Positions 55,411 through 64,000 of a stretch of DNA of 64,000 nt are shown piece by piece. Every line of letters begins with the position of its first letter. Positions within the stretch are counted from its first letter, which is position 1. The position numbers and the translations under genes are program-made. The stretch is taken from the NCBI GenBank assembly GCA_947450545.1, contig CANFVU010000001.1, positions 62,001 through 126,000 on the forward strand. The letters are read 5' to 3'. Below the pieces are notes generated by a model. The model searched no databases, was not told the DNA's origin, and was given only the letters and a program-made list of their open reading frames with translations. The stretch is from Actinomycetota bacterium (GTDB lineage Bacteria > Actinomycetota > Actinomycetes > Nanopelagicales > Nanopelagicaceae).

Positions 55411-55447
55411 AAAAAAAGCCCGGCCATTCGATTGGCCGGGCTTTTTT
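55411..55447. terminator. Bidirectional rho-independent terminator
   Basis: A perfect 9-base-pair stem GCCCGGCCA/TGGCCGGGC (55418-55426 and 55433-55441) with a six-base loop is flanked by seven A on the left and six T on the right. It can end both the ABC ATPase transcript (plus) and the icd transcript (minus). Confidence 0.95.
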
Positions 55448-55462
55448 CTTTAATACTGAGTA

Positions 55463-56677
55463 CTACGCCATTGCCTTCTTAAGGTTCTCGTCGATCGAGT
55501 TCAAGAATTCTTGGGTGGTTTGATACGGTGCATCTTTTGAGATGAGAAGAGCAAGATCTTTTGTCATCTTGCCTTCTTCAACAGTCTCAATACATACGCG
55601 CTCAAGTGTCTTAGTGAACTTTGCAAGCTCTTCATTATTATCGAGTTTTGCTCGGTGCGCTAAGCCTTGAGTCCATGCAAAGATTGATGCGATTGGATTT
55701 GTTGACGTCGCTTTTCCAGCTTGGTGATCGCGATAGTGACGTGTCACAGTTCCGTGAGCAGCTTCTGATTCGCAAACTTTTCCATCTGGAGTCATCAAAA
55801 CAGAGGTCATCAAACCAAGTGATCCATAACCTTGTGCAACGGTATCGGATTGAACATCTCCGTCGTAATTCTTACAAGCCCAGACATAGCCACCATCCAT
55901 GCGAAGTGACATGGCAACCATGTCATCGATGAGGCGGTGTTCATACCAAATACCCGCTGCTTCAAATTGTGCTTTGAATTCAGCCTGGTAGATCTCTTCA
56001 AAAATATCTTTGAAGCGTCCGTCGTATGCTTTCAAAATCGTATTCTTGGTGGAGAGATACACAGGGAACTTGCGGAGTAATCCGTAGTTCATCGATGCGC
56101 GAGCAAAGTCACGAATCGAATCATCCTTGTTGTACATCGCAAGAGCAACGCCTGAGGAATCAAAATCGTAGACTTCATGGGTTTGTGGAGCTGATCCATC
56201 ATTAGGAACAAATGAGATTGTGAGCTTTCCAGGACCATCTACGCGAAAATCTGTCGCTTTATATTGATCACCGAAAGCGTGACGACCGATAACGATTGGC
56301 TTCGTCCAATGTGGAACGAGGCGAGGAACGTTGCTGATGATGATTGGCTCACGGAAAATTACTCCGCCAAGGATGTTGCGGATTGTTCCGTTAGGAGACT
56401 TCCACATTTTCTTCAAGCCAAATTCCTTCACACGCGCTTCATCCGGTGTGATCGTCGCACATTTGATTCCAACGCCATGCTTCTGAATTGCGTGAGCAGA
56501 ATCGATAGTTACTTGATCATCTGTGGCATCACGGTTTTCCATGCCCAAGTCGTAATACTCAAGATTGACATCCAAATAAGGAAGAATGAGCGAATCCTTA
56601 ATGAATTGCCACATAATGCGAGTCATTTCATCGCCATCGAGTTCAACAACTGTTCCGGTAACTTTAATCTTGCTCAT
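55463..56677 (-). CDS. icd: NADP-dependent isocitrate dehydrogenase (dimeric, eukaryote-like type)
   Basis: TCA-cycle conversion of isocitrate to 2-oxoglutarate with NADPH formation. The 404-residue sequence belongs to the dimeric type II group with eukaryotic relatives, similar to mycobacterial Icd1: [49 protein letters not shown] and [12 protein letters not shown]. The ATG at 56677 is chosen for the family's usual start; a longer open frame upstream lacks any conserved sequence. It follows mdh by 28 bases. Confidence 0.95.
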   Translation of the reverse strand: MSKIKVTGTVVELDGDEMTRIMWQFIKDSLILPYLDVNLEYYDLGMENRDATDDQVTIDSAHAIQKHGVGIKCATITPDEARVKEFGLKKMWKSPNGTIRNILGGVIFREPIIISNVPRLVPHWTKPIVIGRHAFGDQYKATDFRVDGPGKLTISFVPNDGSAPQTHEVYDFDSSGVALAMYNKDDSIRDFARASMNYGLLRKFPVYLSTKNTILKAYDGRFKDIFEEIYQAEFKAQFEAAGIWYEHRLIDDMVAMSLRMDGGYVWACKNYDGDVQSDTVAQGYGSLGLMTSVLMTPDGKVCESEAAHGTVTRHYRDHQAGKATSTNPIASIFAWTQGLAHRAKLDNNEELAKFTKTLERVCIETVEEGKMTKDLALLISKDAPYQTTQEFLNSIDENLKKAMA

Positions 56678-56705
56678 GTTCTCTGCTTTCTTAATTGATA
56701 TGTTC

Positions 56706-57662
56706 TTAGAGATCTTTAACGTCAGCTTGCTTGGTGCGGACTGCTTCTGCTGCAGCTTTGAGCGCTTCAACTTCAGAGGGAGTCAACGAACCTTCAACAA
56801 CTTTACGAATGCCTTCTTTGCCGATTGTTGCTTCAACACCTAGGTAGACGCCGCTGATTCCATATTCGCCATCGACCCATGCGCAGACAGGCATTACATC
56901 GCCTGAATCTTCGATAACGGCTTTAGCCATTCGAGCTGCTGCAGCAGATGGTGCGTAATACGCAGAACCTGTCTTCAAAAGTGCAACAACTTCAGCGCCA
57001 CCGTTACGTGTGCGATCAACGAGTTCTGCAATTTCCGTCTCGCTGAGCAAGGTAGAGAGAGGCTTACCATCGACTGTGCAACGGCTTGGAACTGGAACCA
57101 TGGTGTCACCATGCGAACCAAGGGTGAGTGTCTTTACTGAACCTACTGATACGCCGAGTTTCTCAGCGACAAAATTGGTAAAGCGAGCGGTATCAAGCAT
57201 TCCAGCTTGACCCATGACTTTGTTCTTAGCGAACCCAGTTGCGATTTGTGCAAGAGCTGTCATTTCATCAAGTGGATTTGAAACTACAATGATGACTGCG
57301 TTTGGAGAATGCTTTGCAATGTTCTCAGCAACGCCACGAACAATTCCTGCATTCACTCCGATGAGGTCCATGCGAGACATGCCTGGTTTGCGTGGAAGAC
57401 CTGCAGTAATTACGACGACATCGGAATTAGCTGTTGCTTCATATCCGGCGCCTTCGGCAGTTGTGGTTGCTCCAACAACTTTTGTTTCAAATCCCTCGAT
57501 AGAGCGAGATTGATTCATATCGAGCGCCAAACCTTCTGGCTTACCTTCGACGATATCTGTAAGAACTACTGTTTCAAAAATATTGTATTCCGCTAAACGC
57601 AGAGCAGTTGTTGATCCATAAAAACCTGCTCCGACGACGGTGACTTTGCCTTTAAGTGCCAT
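56706..57662 (-). CDS. mdh: Malate dehydrogenase (LDH-like type)
   Basis: Oxidises malate to oxaloacetate with NAD. The N-terminal [16 protein letters not shown] is the dinucleotide fold, the substrate-specificity loop [13 protein letters not shown] has the malate-type arginines, and the catalytic histidine is in [12 protein letters not shown]. At 318 residues it is complete and belongs to the LDH-like [MDH3] group rather than the E. coli type. It lies between DUF3017 and icd; with fumarase and icd it covers much of the TCA cycle in this window. Confidence 0.95.
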   Translation of the reverse strand: MALKGKVTVVGAGFYGSTTALRLAEYNIFETVVLTDIVEGKPEGLALDMNQSRSIEGFETKVVGATTTAEGAGYEATANSDVVVITAGLPRKPGMSRMDLIGVNAGIVRGVAENIAKHSPNAVIIVVSNPLDEMTALAQIATGFAKNKVMGQAGMLDTARFTNFVAEKLGVSVGSVKTLTLGSHGDTMVPVPSRCTVDGKPLSTLLSETEIAELVDRTRNGGAEVVALLKTGSAYYAPSAAAARMAKAVIEDSGDVMPVCAWVDGEYGISGVYLGVEATIGKEGIRKVVEGSLTPSEVEALKAAAEAVRTKQADVKDL

Positions 57663-57716
57663 TTCTTTGATGACCTTCCTACAGGATCGTGAGGTTATTG
57701 AAATACCGGTTGAATG

Positions 57717-57962
57717 TTACCCCGCGTGCGGGAGGGTTAAAGACACGATGAAAAGGGTTCCCGCTATGAGGAGTGGTAGAAATAACTCAATTCGGCGCTT
57801 CATCCCAAGAATGAGATATCGGGCGTATGAATATGCGCCCATTCCTATCGCAAGTACAAGGCTACCTGAGCGAACTTTTCCAAATAATGCAATAACAATC
57901 CCTAAAACGATGAGTGCTAGCCCAGCGTCGCGAAGCTTCTGTAAATTGAGAACGCGCTTCAT
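57717..57962 (-). CDS. DUF3017 small membrane protein
   Basis: An 81-residue protein with three hydrophobic stretches (about 14-28, 32-48 and 60-76) separated by short basic loops, matching actinobacterial DUF3017, which is generally encoded right after folD. Function is unknown. It starts 2 bases after the folD stop, so it is translated from the same message. Confidence 0.85.
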   Translation of the reverse strand: MKRVLNLQKLRDAGLALIVLGIVIALFGKVRSGSLVLAIGMGAYSYARYLILGMKRRIELFLPLLIAGTLFIVSLTLPHAG

Positions 57963-57964
57963 TA

Positions 57965-58798
57965 TTAAATACGGGATCCTTCTACAACGTTTGCAAGCAG
58001 CATTGCGCGAGTCATTGGCCCAACTCCACCTGGCATCGGAGCGATATATGACGCCACTTCTGCAACACCAGGATGAATATCTCCGAGCAATCCTTTATCC
58101 GTGCGAGTGATGCCAACATCCAAAACAACGACACCTTCTTTCACCATATCTGGAGTTAAAAGATGCGCACTGCCAACAGCTGCAACAACTATATCTGCGC
58201 GAAGAGTATGGGCTTTTACATCGCGAGTTCCGGTGTGTGTGATTGTGACTGTTGCGTCATCCCCGCGACGAGTCATCATTAATCCAAGAGGACGTCCGAC
58301 GGTAATTCCGCGACCCATGACAACTACCTCGGCACCTTTTGTTGAGATGTTGTAACGATGTAGAAGTTCAAGAATTCCGCGAGGTGTGCAAGGAAGAGGA
58401 GCTGGCTCCCCCAAAACTAATTTGCCTAAATTCAATGGATGAAGTCCATCAGCATCTTTTGCTGGATCGATCGCTTCAAGCACCTTATTTGCAGAAATCC
58501 CTTTTGGAAGTGGTAACTGAACAATATATCCGGTGCACTCTTGTGCGTTGTTGAGATCCTTGATTGCAGCAAGCACATCCTGCTCGGATGCAGACGCTGG
58601 AAGATCTACGCGAATTGATTGAATGCCAACTTCGGCGCAGTCGCGGTGTTTTCCACCAACGTAGGAGTGTGACCCTGGATCATCCCCCACAAGGACAGTC
58701 CCTAAACCTGGCTTAACGCTCATCTTCTCAACGAGCGCTTTGAGTTCACTCTTGATGATTGAGGCAGTTAATTTGCCATCCAGTATTTGTGCGCTCAC
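57965..58798 (-). CDS. folD: Bifunctional methylene-THF dehydrogenase/methenyl-THF cyclohydrolase
   Basis: Interconverts 5,10-methylene-, methenyl- and 10-formyl-THF, feeding one-carbon units to purN and purH. The catalytic lysine and tyrosine are in [17 protein letters not shown] (YxxxK), with the cofactor-binding [11 protein letters not shown] and [13 protein letters not shown]. At 277 residues it is complete. The start is GTG at 58798, with a leaderless box. The folD-DUF3017 pair is conserved in actinobacteria. Confidence 0.96.
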   Translation of the reverse strand: MSAQILDGKLTASIIKSELKALVEKMSVKPGLGTVLVGDDPGSHSYVGGKHRDCAEVGIQSIRVDLPASASEQDVLAAIKDLNNAQECTGYIVQLPLPKGISANKVLEAIDPAKDADGLHPLNLGKLVLGEPAPLPCTPRGILELLHRYNISTKGAEVVVMGRGITVGRPLGLMMTRRGDDATVTITHTGTRDVKAHTLRADIVVAAVGSAHLLTPDMVKEGVVVLDVGITRTDKGLLGDIHPGVAEVASYIAPMPGGVGPMTRAMLLANVVEGSRI

Positions 58799-58804
58799 TC
58801 GTGA

Positions 58805-58810
58805 ATCCTA
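58805..58810 (-). promoter_or_regulatory. -10 box of leaderless folD promoter
   Basis: TAGGAT with a six-base spacer (TCACGA) before the GTG at 58798. It lies in the 21-base gap after the purH stop. Confidence 0.6.
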
Positions 58811-58819
58811 TCTACTCTC

Positions 58820-60367
58820 TTAAGCGTGAGAGAAATGGCGGGTGCCCGTGAAAAACATCGCTATCCCTGCAGCCTTAGCAGCAGCGATAACTTCCTCATC
58901 GCGGACAGATCCTCCAGGTTGAACGACTGCAGTGACACCTGCATCGATCAAGATTTGAAGCCCGTCAGCGAAAGGAAAGAATGCATCGCTCGATGCAACA
59001 CTGCCTTGCGCACGATTGCCTGCGCGGTTGACTGCAAGTCGCGCAGAATCGACGCGATTGACTTGGCCCATTCCTACGCCGACTGAAGCGCCTTCGTGTG
59101 CCAACAAAATTGCATTGCTTTTCACTGCACGGACCGCGCGCCAAGCAAATTCAAGATCTTTAAGCACTGCAGCTGAAACTGTGCTGCCACTCACTTGCTT
59201 CCAACTCGTTGCATAATCTCCATCGGCATCTACGAGATCGCTCTCTTGTGCCAACACGCCACCTGAAATTGGGCGAAGTTCAAGTGTAGGAATTTGGAAA
59301 CCTTCAACAGTTAAAATTCGAATCGATGGTTTCTTCATCAGAATAGCAAGCGCTTCTTTTTCAAATGCTGGAGCGACCACAACTTCTGTGAAAATTTCCG
59401 ATAGTTTCTGTGCCATCGCCAGATCCACAGTGCGATTGGCTGCAACCACACCACCGAAAGCTGAAACAGGATCACACTCGTGTGCGCGTGCATGTGCTGT
59501 GGCAATATCCTGGGCAATCGCAATTCCGCATGGGTTGGCATGTTTAATAATTGCAACACATGGTTCGCTGTGATCGAACGCTGCGCGCAGAGCCGCATCC
59601 GCATCGGTGTAATTGTTGAATGACATCTCTTTGCCGTGGAGCTGTACTGCACTTGCAATTCCGGATTTCTTTAAACCGGCATCGCGATAGACCGATGCAC
59701 TTTGGTGGGGATTTTCGCCGTAACGAAGTCCAGCAATGCGCTCCCAGACTTTGGCACGCCAATCATCAGCGGTATGTGTGCGCTCTCCAAGCCAGGTTGC
59801 AATCGCAACGTCGTATTCAGCTGTGCGGCGGAAAGTCTCCATCGCCAAAATAGTTCGCTCTTCAAGAGTAAAACCACCTTGTGAAAGAGCTTCGTAGAGT
59901 CGTCCATATTGGGAAGGATCAGAAACAACAGCGACAGAACCGTGGTTTTTCGCAGCGCCTCTGAGCATGCTTGGGCCACCAATATCAATTTGTTCAATAC
60001 ATTCTGCAAAATCCTGCGTTGAAGCAATTGTTTGAGCAAATGGATAGAGATTGATAACAATCAGATCAAATGGAGCGATATCTGCTTGTGCAATTGCAGC
60101 AAGATGCTCGGGATTATTTTGGTCCGCCAAAATTCCACCATGAATGCGTGGGTGCAAAGTTTTTACGCGTCCACCCATCATCTCTGGGAAGCCCGTGTAC
60201 TTCTCGACGGTAATAACTGGAATACCAGCATCAGCTAAAGTTTTTGCAGTGGAGCCGGTAGAGAGAATCTCAACGCCTTGCGCATGAAGAGCAGTTCCTA
60301 ATTCAACTAGTCCACTTTTGTCATACACACTAATGAGTACTCTGCGGATTTTTTTACGTGAGCTCAT
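58820..60367 (-). CDS. purH: Bifunctional AICAR transformylase/IMP cyclohydrolase
   Basis: Last two steps of de novo IMP synthesis. The N-terminal cyclohydrolase ([29 protein letters not shown]) is followed by the C-terminal transformylase with the catalytic KHANPCGIA and YATSWKQV-like segments and the C-terminal [11 protein letters not shown] (RHFSH). At 515 residues it is complete. It follows purN by 6 bases; the purN-purH pair and folD share the one-carbon supply. Confidence 0.97.
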   Translation of the reverse strand: MSSRKKIRRVLISVYDKSGLVELGTALHAQGVEILSTGSTAKTLADAGIPVITVEKYTGFPEMMGGRVKTLHPRIHGGILADQNNPEHLAAIAQADIAPFDLIVINLYPFAQTIASTQDFAECIEQIDIGGPSMLRGAAKNHGSVAVVSDPSQYGRLYEALSQGGFTLEERTILAMETFRRTAEYDVAIATWLGERTHTADDWRAKVWERIAGLRYGENPHQSASVYRDAGLKKSGIASAVQLHGKEMSFNNYTDADAALRAAFDHSEPCVAIIKHANPCGIAIAQDIATAHARAHECDPVSAFGGVVAANRTVDLAMAQKLSEIFTEVVVAPAFEKEALAILMKKPSIRILTVEGFQIPTLELRPISGGVLAQESDLVDADGDYATSWKQVSGSTVSAAVLKDLEFAWRAVRAVKSNAILLAHEGASVGVGMGQVNRVDSARLAVNRAGNRAQGSVASSDAFFPFADGLQILIDAGVTAVVQPGGSVRDEEVIAAAKAAGIAMFFTGTRHFSHA

Positions 60368-60373
60368 GGCTAC

Positions 60374-60946
60374 CTACTTTTCGAGACCGGATTGGGCAAG
60401 CGTTTTGAGCGTCTCGACAATGAGGATGCGCTCCTGAATCTTAATGCGTTCGTGGAGTGACTCCTCAGTATCCCCTGGAATCACTGCCACTTTTACTTGA
60501 GAAATCACTTTTCCCGTATCTACGCCGGCATCAACCCAATGCACTGTTGTTCCAGTTTCGGTGGCGCCGCTGGCCAAGGCATCTCGCACCGCATGCGCAC
60601 CTGGGAAAAGTGGGAGAAGCGCTGGATGTGTATTGATGATGGGAAATCGGTCCACAAAATGTGAGGAGAGAATTCTCATGAAACCGACGCTGACAACAAG
60701 ATCAGGAGAATAGCTTTCAACAACTTTCTCTAACTCTTCACTCCACGTCTCTCGATCTGAGTAATCCGAAAAATTAACGAGCGCAGATGGGCAACCCTTA
60801 CGTTGAGCTAGTTCGAGAACGGGTGCTGGTCGATCGGAAATAACGGCCACAATCTGGCAATCGAGTTCTTTGCTAATAACAGCATCAATCACTGATTCTG
60901 CGAGAGTTCCTCCACCAGATGCGAGCAGAAGAATTTTCTTAGCCAC
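60374..60946 (-). CDS. purN: Phosphoribosylglycinamide formyltransferase
   Basis: Formylates GAR with 10-formyl-THF in purine synthesis. The P-loop-like ASGGGTLAESVID (GTLxESVID form), the catalytic NTHPALLPLFPGAHAVRDAL and the catalytic aspartate in VDAGVDTG are present. At 190 residues it is normal. The start is GTG at 60946, which overlaps the 3' end of the PerM-like gene by 8 bases. Confidence 0.95.
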   Translation of the reverse strand: MAKKILLLASGGGTLAESVIDAVISKELDCQIVAVISDRPAPVLELAQRKGCPSALVNFSDYSDRETWSEELEKVVESYSPDLVVSVGFMRILSSHFVDRFPIINTHPALLPLFPGAHAVRDALASGATETGTTVHWVDAGVDTGKVISQVKVAVIPGDTEESLHERIKIQERILIVETLKTLAQSGLEK

Positions 60947-62024
60947 GTTTAATATATTTCTTCACAAGTGTAGGGATGTAAAAGAAGGCAAGAGCTATCA
61001 CGAGGGCGCTCAGTGCGGCAATGCTCGTCGTACGTTCAGGAAGAATTCCCGTGCGACGCATCGCCGGAGTAAGAAGCTCTCCCGAAGCGAAGTACGAAAG
61101 TTCCCAAACAAAGAAAGTTGCCATAATAAAAGTTCTAAGCAAATCTTTATTGCGAGCGCTCCAATATCCATGGACGCGAATAATTACTTGATAGGAAGCG
61201 AGGAAGAGAAGCGGCCAGAAAATAATTCCAATTGTTAGGAATGGATGCGTTCCAGTCGGAAGACCACCGAAGATAGGAATTGCAGGGATTTGATGCAAGT
61301 TAAAAGTTGTTGGAGTGATCATTGTGTGAGCCCCAAGACTTAAACCTGATCCCGTGAAATATCCCAGCGAGGCGAGTGCAACATTGGGAAGGTAGAGAAT
61401 TTGAAGAGCAGTAAAGAGCAATCCCCCGATTATTCCCGGAGACACAACAATCGCTAGATCATTCAATATGCTCCAGTGTGCCAAGAATGAGACCGCGAGC
61501 AGAATCGATGCTATCCCCCATGCAATTGCGAATATATAAATGAGAATGGCGAGAGCTGGCCTTGGATTGAAGGTAAATGTTGATACAAGTGCAGTGATTC
61601 CTGCGCACAATCCTGCGTAGTACCACATGGGAGAAACGCTTGAAGTACTGGTAACCACTGCGAGAGCAACTGCAATGATGGTGTAAAAGAAAACATAAAA
61701 GATTCGCGCTGCACGAAGTTTGGGTGCTGCTTCAACTACGCGAGTGAATGTGCGACGCACTGCCCACATAGGAAGGATGATTGCGCCAAGGGGCAGTACT
61801 GAGAGAAATCCACTTCCTTGCGCTGCTGTTCCCGATAGCTCAAAGGGAGAGAGGTGAGCGCCGAGCCAAAGCCACACAGCCCCACGAATGGGATCTGTTG
61901 TATTTCCGCTCGTACTTCCTGCAGTTGCCCAAGCAAGCAAAGCAATAAATGCTGCTGGAAATAGAGTGAGCGCCACACCCTTTGCTGCTTGAATCAGCGA
62001 GATCGAAAGGACGCGGCGCAGCAC
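60939..62024 (-). CDS. PerM-like membrane protein (DUF6350)
   Basis: A 361-residue protein with about ten hydrophobic helices and a short basic C-terminus (KKYIKRG). Length, topology and the position between sucD and purN match Rv0955 (PerM) of M. tuberculosis, which is linked to cell division and magnesium-dependent survival, and the DUF6350 family. Homology is inferred from context and hydropathy, since the family evolves quickly. The start is GTG at 62024, 6 bases after sucD. Confidence 0.8.
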   Translation of the reverse strand: MLRRVLSISLIQAAKGVALTLFPAAFIALLAWATAGSTSGNTTDPIRGAVWLWLGAHLSPFELSGTAAQGSGFLSVLPLGAIILPMWAVRRTFTRVVEAAPKLRAARIFYVFFYTIIAVALAVVTSTSSVSPMWYYAGLCAGITALVSTFTFNPRPALAILIYIFAIAWGIASILLAVSFLAHWSILNDLAIVVSPGIIGGLLFTALQILYLPNVALASLGYFTGSGLSLGAHTMITPTTFNLHQIPAIPIFGGLPTGTHPFLTIGIIFWPLLFLASYQVIIRVHGYWSARNKDLLRTFIMATFFVWELSYFASGELLTPAMRRTGILPERTTSIAALSALVIALAFFYIPTLVKKYIKRG

Positions 62025-62030
62025 GGTTAT

Positions 62031-62912
62031 TTAACCTTTGAGAATTGCACGCATAAGTTCAGCAGTTTCACTTGGCGTCTTGCCAACTTTCACTCCTGCA
62101 GCTTCGAGAGCTTCTTTCTTTGCTTGTGCTGTTCCTGATGAACCAGAGACGATTGCACCAGCGTGACCCATGGTCTTACCTTCGGGCGCAGTAAATCCTG
62201 CAACATAACCGACAACAGGCTTGGTGACATATTCAGCGATGAATGCCGCAGCACGCTCTTCAGCGTCACCCCCGATTTCACCAATCATGACAATTGCATC
62301 AGTCTCGGGATCGTCTTGGAATGCACGCAAGCAATCGATATGTGTAGTTCCGATAATAGGATCTCCACCAATTCCTACTGCAGTGCTGAAACCGAAATCA
62401 CGAAGTTCATACATCATTTGATATGTAAGAGTTCCAGATTTAGAAACCAATCCGATACGGCCAGGACCAGTGATATCAGCTGGAATGATTCCCAGATTGG
62501 ATTGTGAAGGGCTGATGAGGCCTGGGCAGTTAGGACCGATGATTCGTGTCTTGCCCGTGCTCTGGCTGTGCGCAAAGAATGCAGCAGTATCGTGTACTGG
62601 AATTCCTTCAGTGATAACAACAACGAGAGGAATCTCAGCGTTGATTGCATCCATCACGGCCGCCTTCGCAAACTTGGGAGGCACGAATACAACAGAAGCA
62701 TTTGCACCTGTCGCTGCCATTGCTTCTGCAACAGTGTTGAAAACTGGAAGGGTTTTGCCACCGATCTCTACGCTTTGACCACCTTTGCCGGGAGTGACGC
62801 CCCCAACGACGTTCGTTCCGGATGCGATCATGCGACCAGTGTGTTTCGTTCCTTCAGAGCCAGTCATGCCCTGAACAATTAAACGAGTCTCTTTATTAAT
62901 GAAGATAGCCAT
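62031..62912 (-). CDS. sucD: Succinate-CoA ligase, alpha subunit
   Basis: TCA-cycle substrate-level phosphorylation from succinyl-CoA. The CoA-binding [15 protein letters not shown] (GSEGTxHT pattern), GPNCPGLI and the phosphohistidine region [17 protein letters not shown] (H in MGHAGA) are intact. At 293 residues it is complete. It starts inside the sucC stop (TAATG), so the two subunits are translationally coupled. Confidence 0.97.
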   Translation of the reverse strand: MAIFINKETRLIVQGMTGSEGTKHTGRMIASGTNVVGGVTPGKGGQSVEIGGKTLPVFNTVAEAMAATGANASVVFVPPKFAKAAVMDAINAEIPLVVVITEGIPVHDTAAFFAHSQSTGKTRIIGPNCPGLISPSQSNLGIIPADITGPGRIGLVSKSGTLTYQMMYELRDFGFSTAVGIGGDPIIGTTHIDCLRAFQDDPETDAIVMIGEIGGDAEERAAAFIAEYVTKPVVGYVAGFTAPEGKTMGHAGAIVSGSSGTAQAKKEALEAAGVKVGKTPSETAELMRAILKG

Positions 62913-64000
62913 TATTTAGCCGCCAATTCCGCAGCTTTTGCAGCCGCTCCATCCATGGTGTCGAGCTGCTGCACAAGTGGATGCGCTGCTTCATTCAAAA
63001 TTCGACGACCTTCGAGAACGTTATTGCCATCTAGGCGCACAACGATTGGCTTAGTTGCCTTATCTCCCAAGATATTGAGCGCTTGAACGATTCCGTTTGC
63101 AACAGCGTCGCACGCTGTGATGCCTCCGAAAACGTTAACGAAAACGCTACGCACATCAGAGTCGCCCAAAATAATTGAAAGACCGTTAGCCATCACTTCT
63201 GCTGAAGCGCCACCACCGATATCCAAGAAATTTGCAGGCTTGACGTTGTACTTCTCGCCAGCATAAGCAACGACATCGAGTGTGCTCATGACAAGACCAG
63301 CACCATTTCCGATGATGCCAACTTCGCCATCAAGTTTTACGTAGTTGAGATCGAGCGCTTTAGCTTTTGCTTCCAATGGATTCGCTGCAGCATGGTCAAC
63401 AAGATCTGCATGGTTAGCATGACGAAATTCTGCGCTGTCATCCAGAGTCACTTTGCCGTCGAGGGCAACAATTCGACCATCTTCAGTTTTAACAAGTGGG
63501 TTGATTTCCATCAACGTTGCATCTTCGGCAACAAAAGCTGCCCAGAGCTTCACAAGAACATCAGCAACTTGATCTTGAACTTCTGCTGGGAACTGTCCAA
63601 GGCGAGCAATCTCTTTTGCTTTATCGAGAGTTACGCCAACGTTTGGATCAATTCCGACGCGAGCTAATTTTTCAGGTTGAGATTTTGCGACTTCTTCAAT
63701 TTCCATTCCACCAGCAACTGATGCCATGACAAGGAAATTGCGATTTGCACGGTCTAACAGAATAGATGCGTAATACTCTTCAACGATTGGAGCTGCTTGT
63801 GCAATCATCACTTTATGAACGGTGTGGCCTTTGATATCCATACCGAGAATTGCTTTAGCTTTTTCGCGCGCATCTGCTGCGTCTTGAGCAAGTTTTACGC
63901 CGCCAGCTTTACCGCGTCCACCAATTTTTACCTGAGCTTTTACGACAACTCGTCCACCCATAGCTGATGCTGCCTTTTCGGCTTCATCCGCAGTCGTAGC
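62912..64000 (-). CDS. sucC: Succinate-CoA ligase, beta subunit (5' end cut by window edge)
   Basis: ATP-grasp subunit of succinyl-CoA synthetase. The frame stays open to the right edge with [19 protein letters not shown], so the gene begins beyond the window and about the first 25-30 residues are missing; the ATG at 63961 that opens the visible part is internal. The ATP-grasp region [29 protein letters not shown] and [10 protein letters not shown] are present. sucC-sucD-perM-like-purN-purH is the usual actinobacterial order. Confidence 0.95.
   Translation of the reverse strand, partial: ATTADEAEKAASAMGGRVVVKAQVKIGGRGKAGGVKLAQDAADAREKAKAILGMDIKGHTVHKVMIAQAAPIVEEYYASILLDRANRNFLVMASVAGGMEIEEVAKSQPEKLARVGIDPNVGVTLDKAKEIARLGQFPAEVQDQVADVLVKLWAAFVAEDATLMEINPLVKTEDGRIVALDGKVTLDDSAEFRHANHADLVDHAAANPLEAKAKALDLNYVKLDGEVGIIGNGAGLVMSTLDVVAYAGEKYNVKPANFLDIGGGASAEVMANGLSIILGDSDVRSVFVNVFGGITACDAVANGIVQALNILGDKATKPIVVRLDGNNVLEGRRILNEAAHPLVQQLDTMDGAAAKAAELAAK

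Overview
The window is a gene-dense, repeat-poor piece of bacterial core chromosome. Gene content and order are actinobacterial: DUF4307-greA, ftsB-DUF501-ppx after eno, mfd-lipoprotein-mazG-eno, prs-glmU-tRNA-Gln, metG-tatD-rsmA-ispE, birA/accD-accE-maf-accA, and sucC-sucD-perM-like-purN-purH-folD-DUF3017-mdh-icd. The base composition looks moderate rather than GC-rich, genes overlap or nearly touch, and several genes usual in these neighbourhoods (rpfB, galU, purE/purK, mca) are missing. That combination suggests a streamlined free-living actinobacterium, such as the freshwater acI lineage (Nanopelagicales, e.g. Planktophila/Nanopelagicus). The taxon is an inference; a 16S or marker-gene search would settle it.

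Layout. 0-9 kb: typA (cut by the left edge), ychF, rmuC, a DUF6542 membrane protein, ispH, xseA-xseB and a class I fumarase. 8.5-17.5 kb: a secreted lytic-transglycosylase-like protein, PIN-PhoH, uppS, DUF3817, SURF1, a 48-residue membrane protein, DUF4307, greA, a 14-helix MFS transporter, a Bax-inhibitor-1 homologue, a class V aminotransferase and an unusual tRNA-Leu. 17.5-33 kb: udg, ppx, DUF501, ftsB, eno, mazG, a lipoprotein, mfd, then ppc, pth, rplY, prs, glmU and tRNA-Gln. 33-42 kb: ispE, rsmA, tatD, metG, rsmI, a protein mannosyltransferase, a membrane protein, a GNAT, a shortened MoeA-like protein and 5-formyl-THF cyclo-ligase. 42-51 kb: acyl-CoA dehydrogenase, birA, the acyl-CoA carboxylase operon with maf, purine nucleoside phosphorylase and a phosphosugar mutase. 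51-64 kb: a BMP-type binding protein, trpS, a CNNM/CorC protein, a lone sugar-ABC ATPase, then icd, mdh, DUF3017, folD, purH, purN, a PerM-like protein, sucD and sucC (cut by the right edge).

Functionally this is housekeeping: four TCA-cycle steps (icd, sucCD, fumarase, mdh) plus anaplerotic ppc, acyl-CoA carboxylation with its biotin ligase, purine and one-carbon metabolism, cell-envelope precursor synthesis (ispH, ispE, uppS, glmU), DNA repair and translation. I see no prophage, insertion sequence, CRISPR array, toxin-antitoxin or recognisable defence island, and no convincing new multigene system. No gene-free stretch exceeds 300 bases; the longest is about 204 bases (9023-9226).

The most interesting pattern is regulatory. 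Seventeen start codons are preceded by a TANNNT box exactly six bases upstream, the geometry expected for leaderless mRNAs. It includes a 25-base divergent gap (ispH/xseA) holding two such promoters back to back. Other points of note are a UAA-anticodon tRNA without the long variable arm, a MoeA-like protein missing most of its catalytic half, and a class I fumarase where M. tuberculosis has a class II enzyme.
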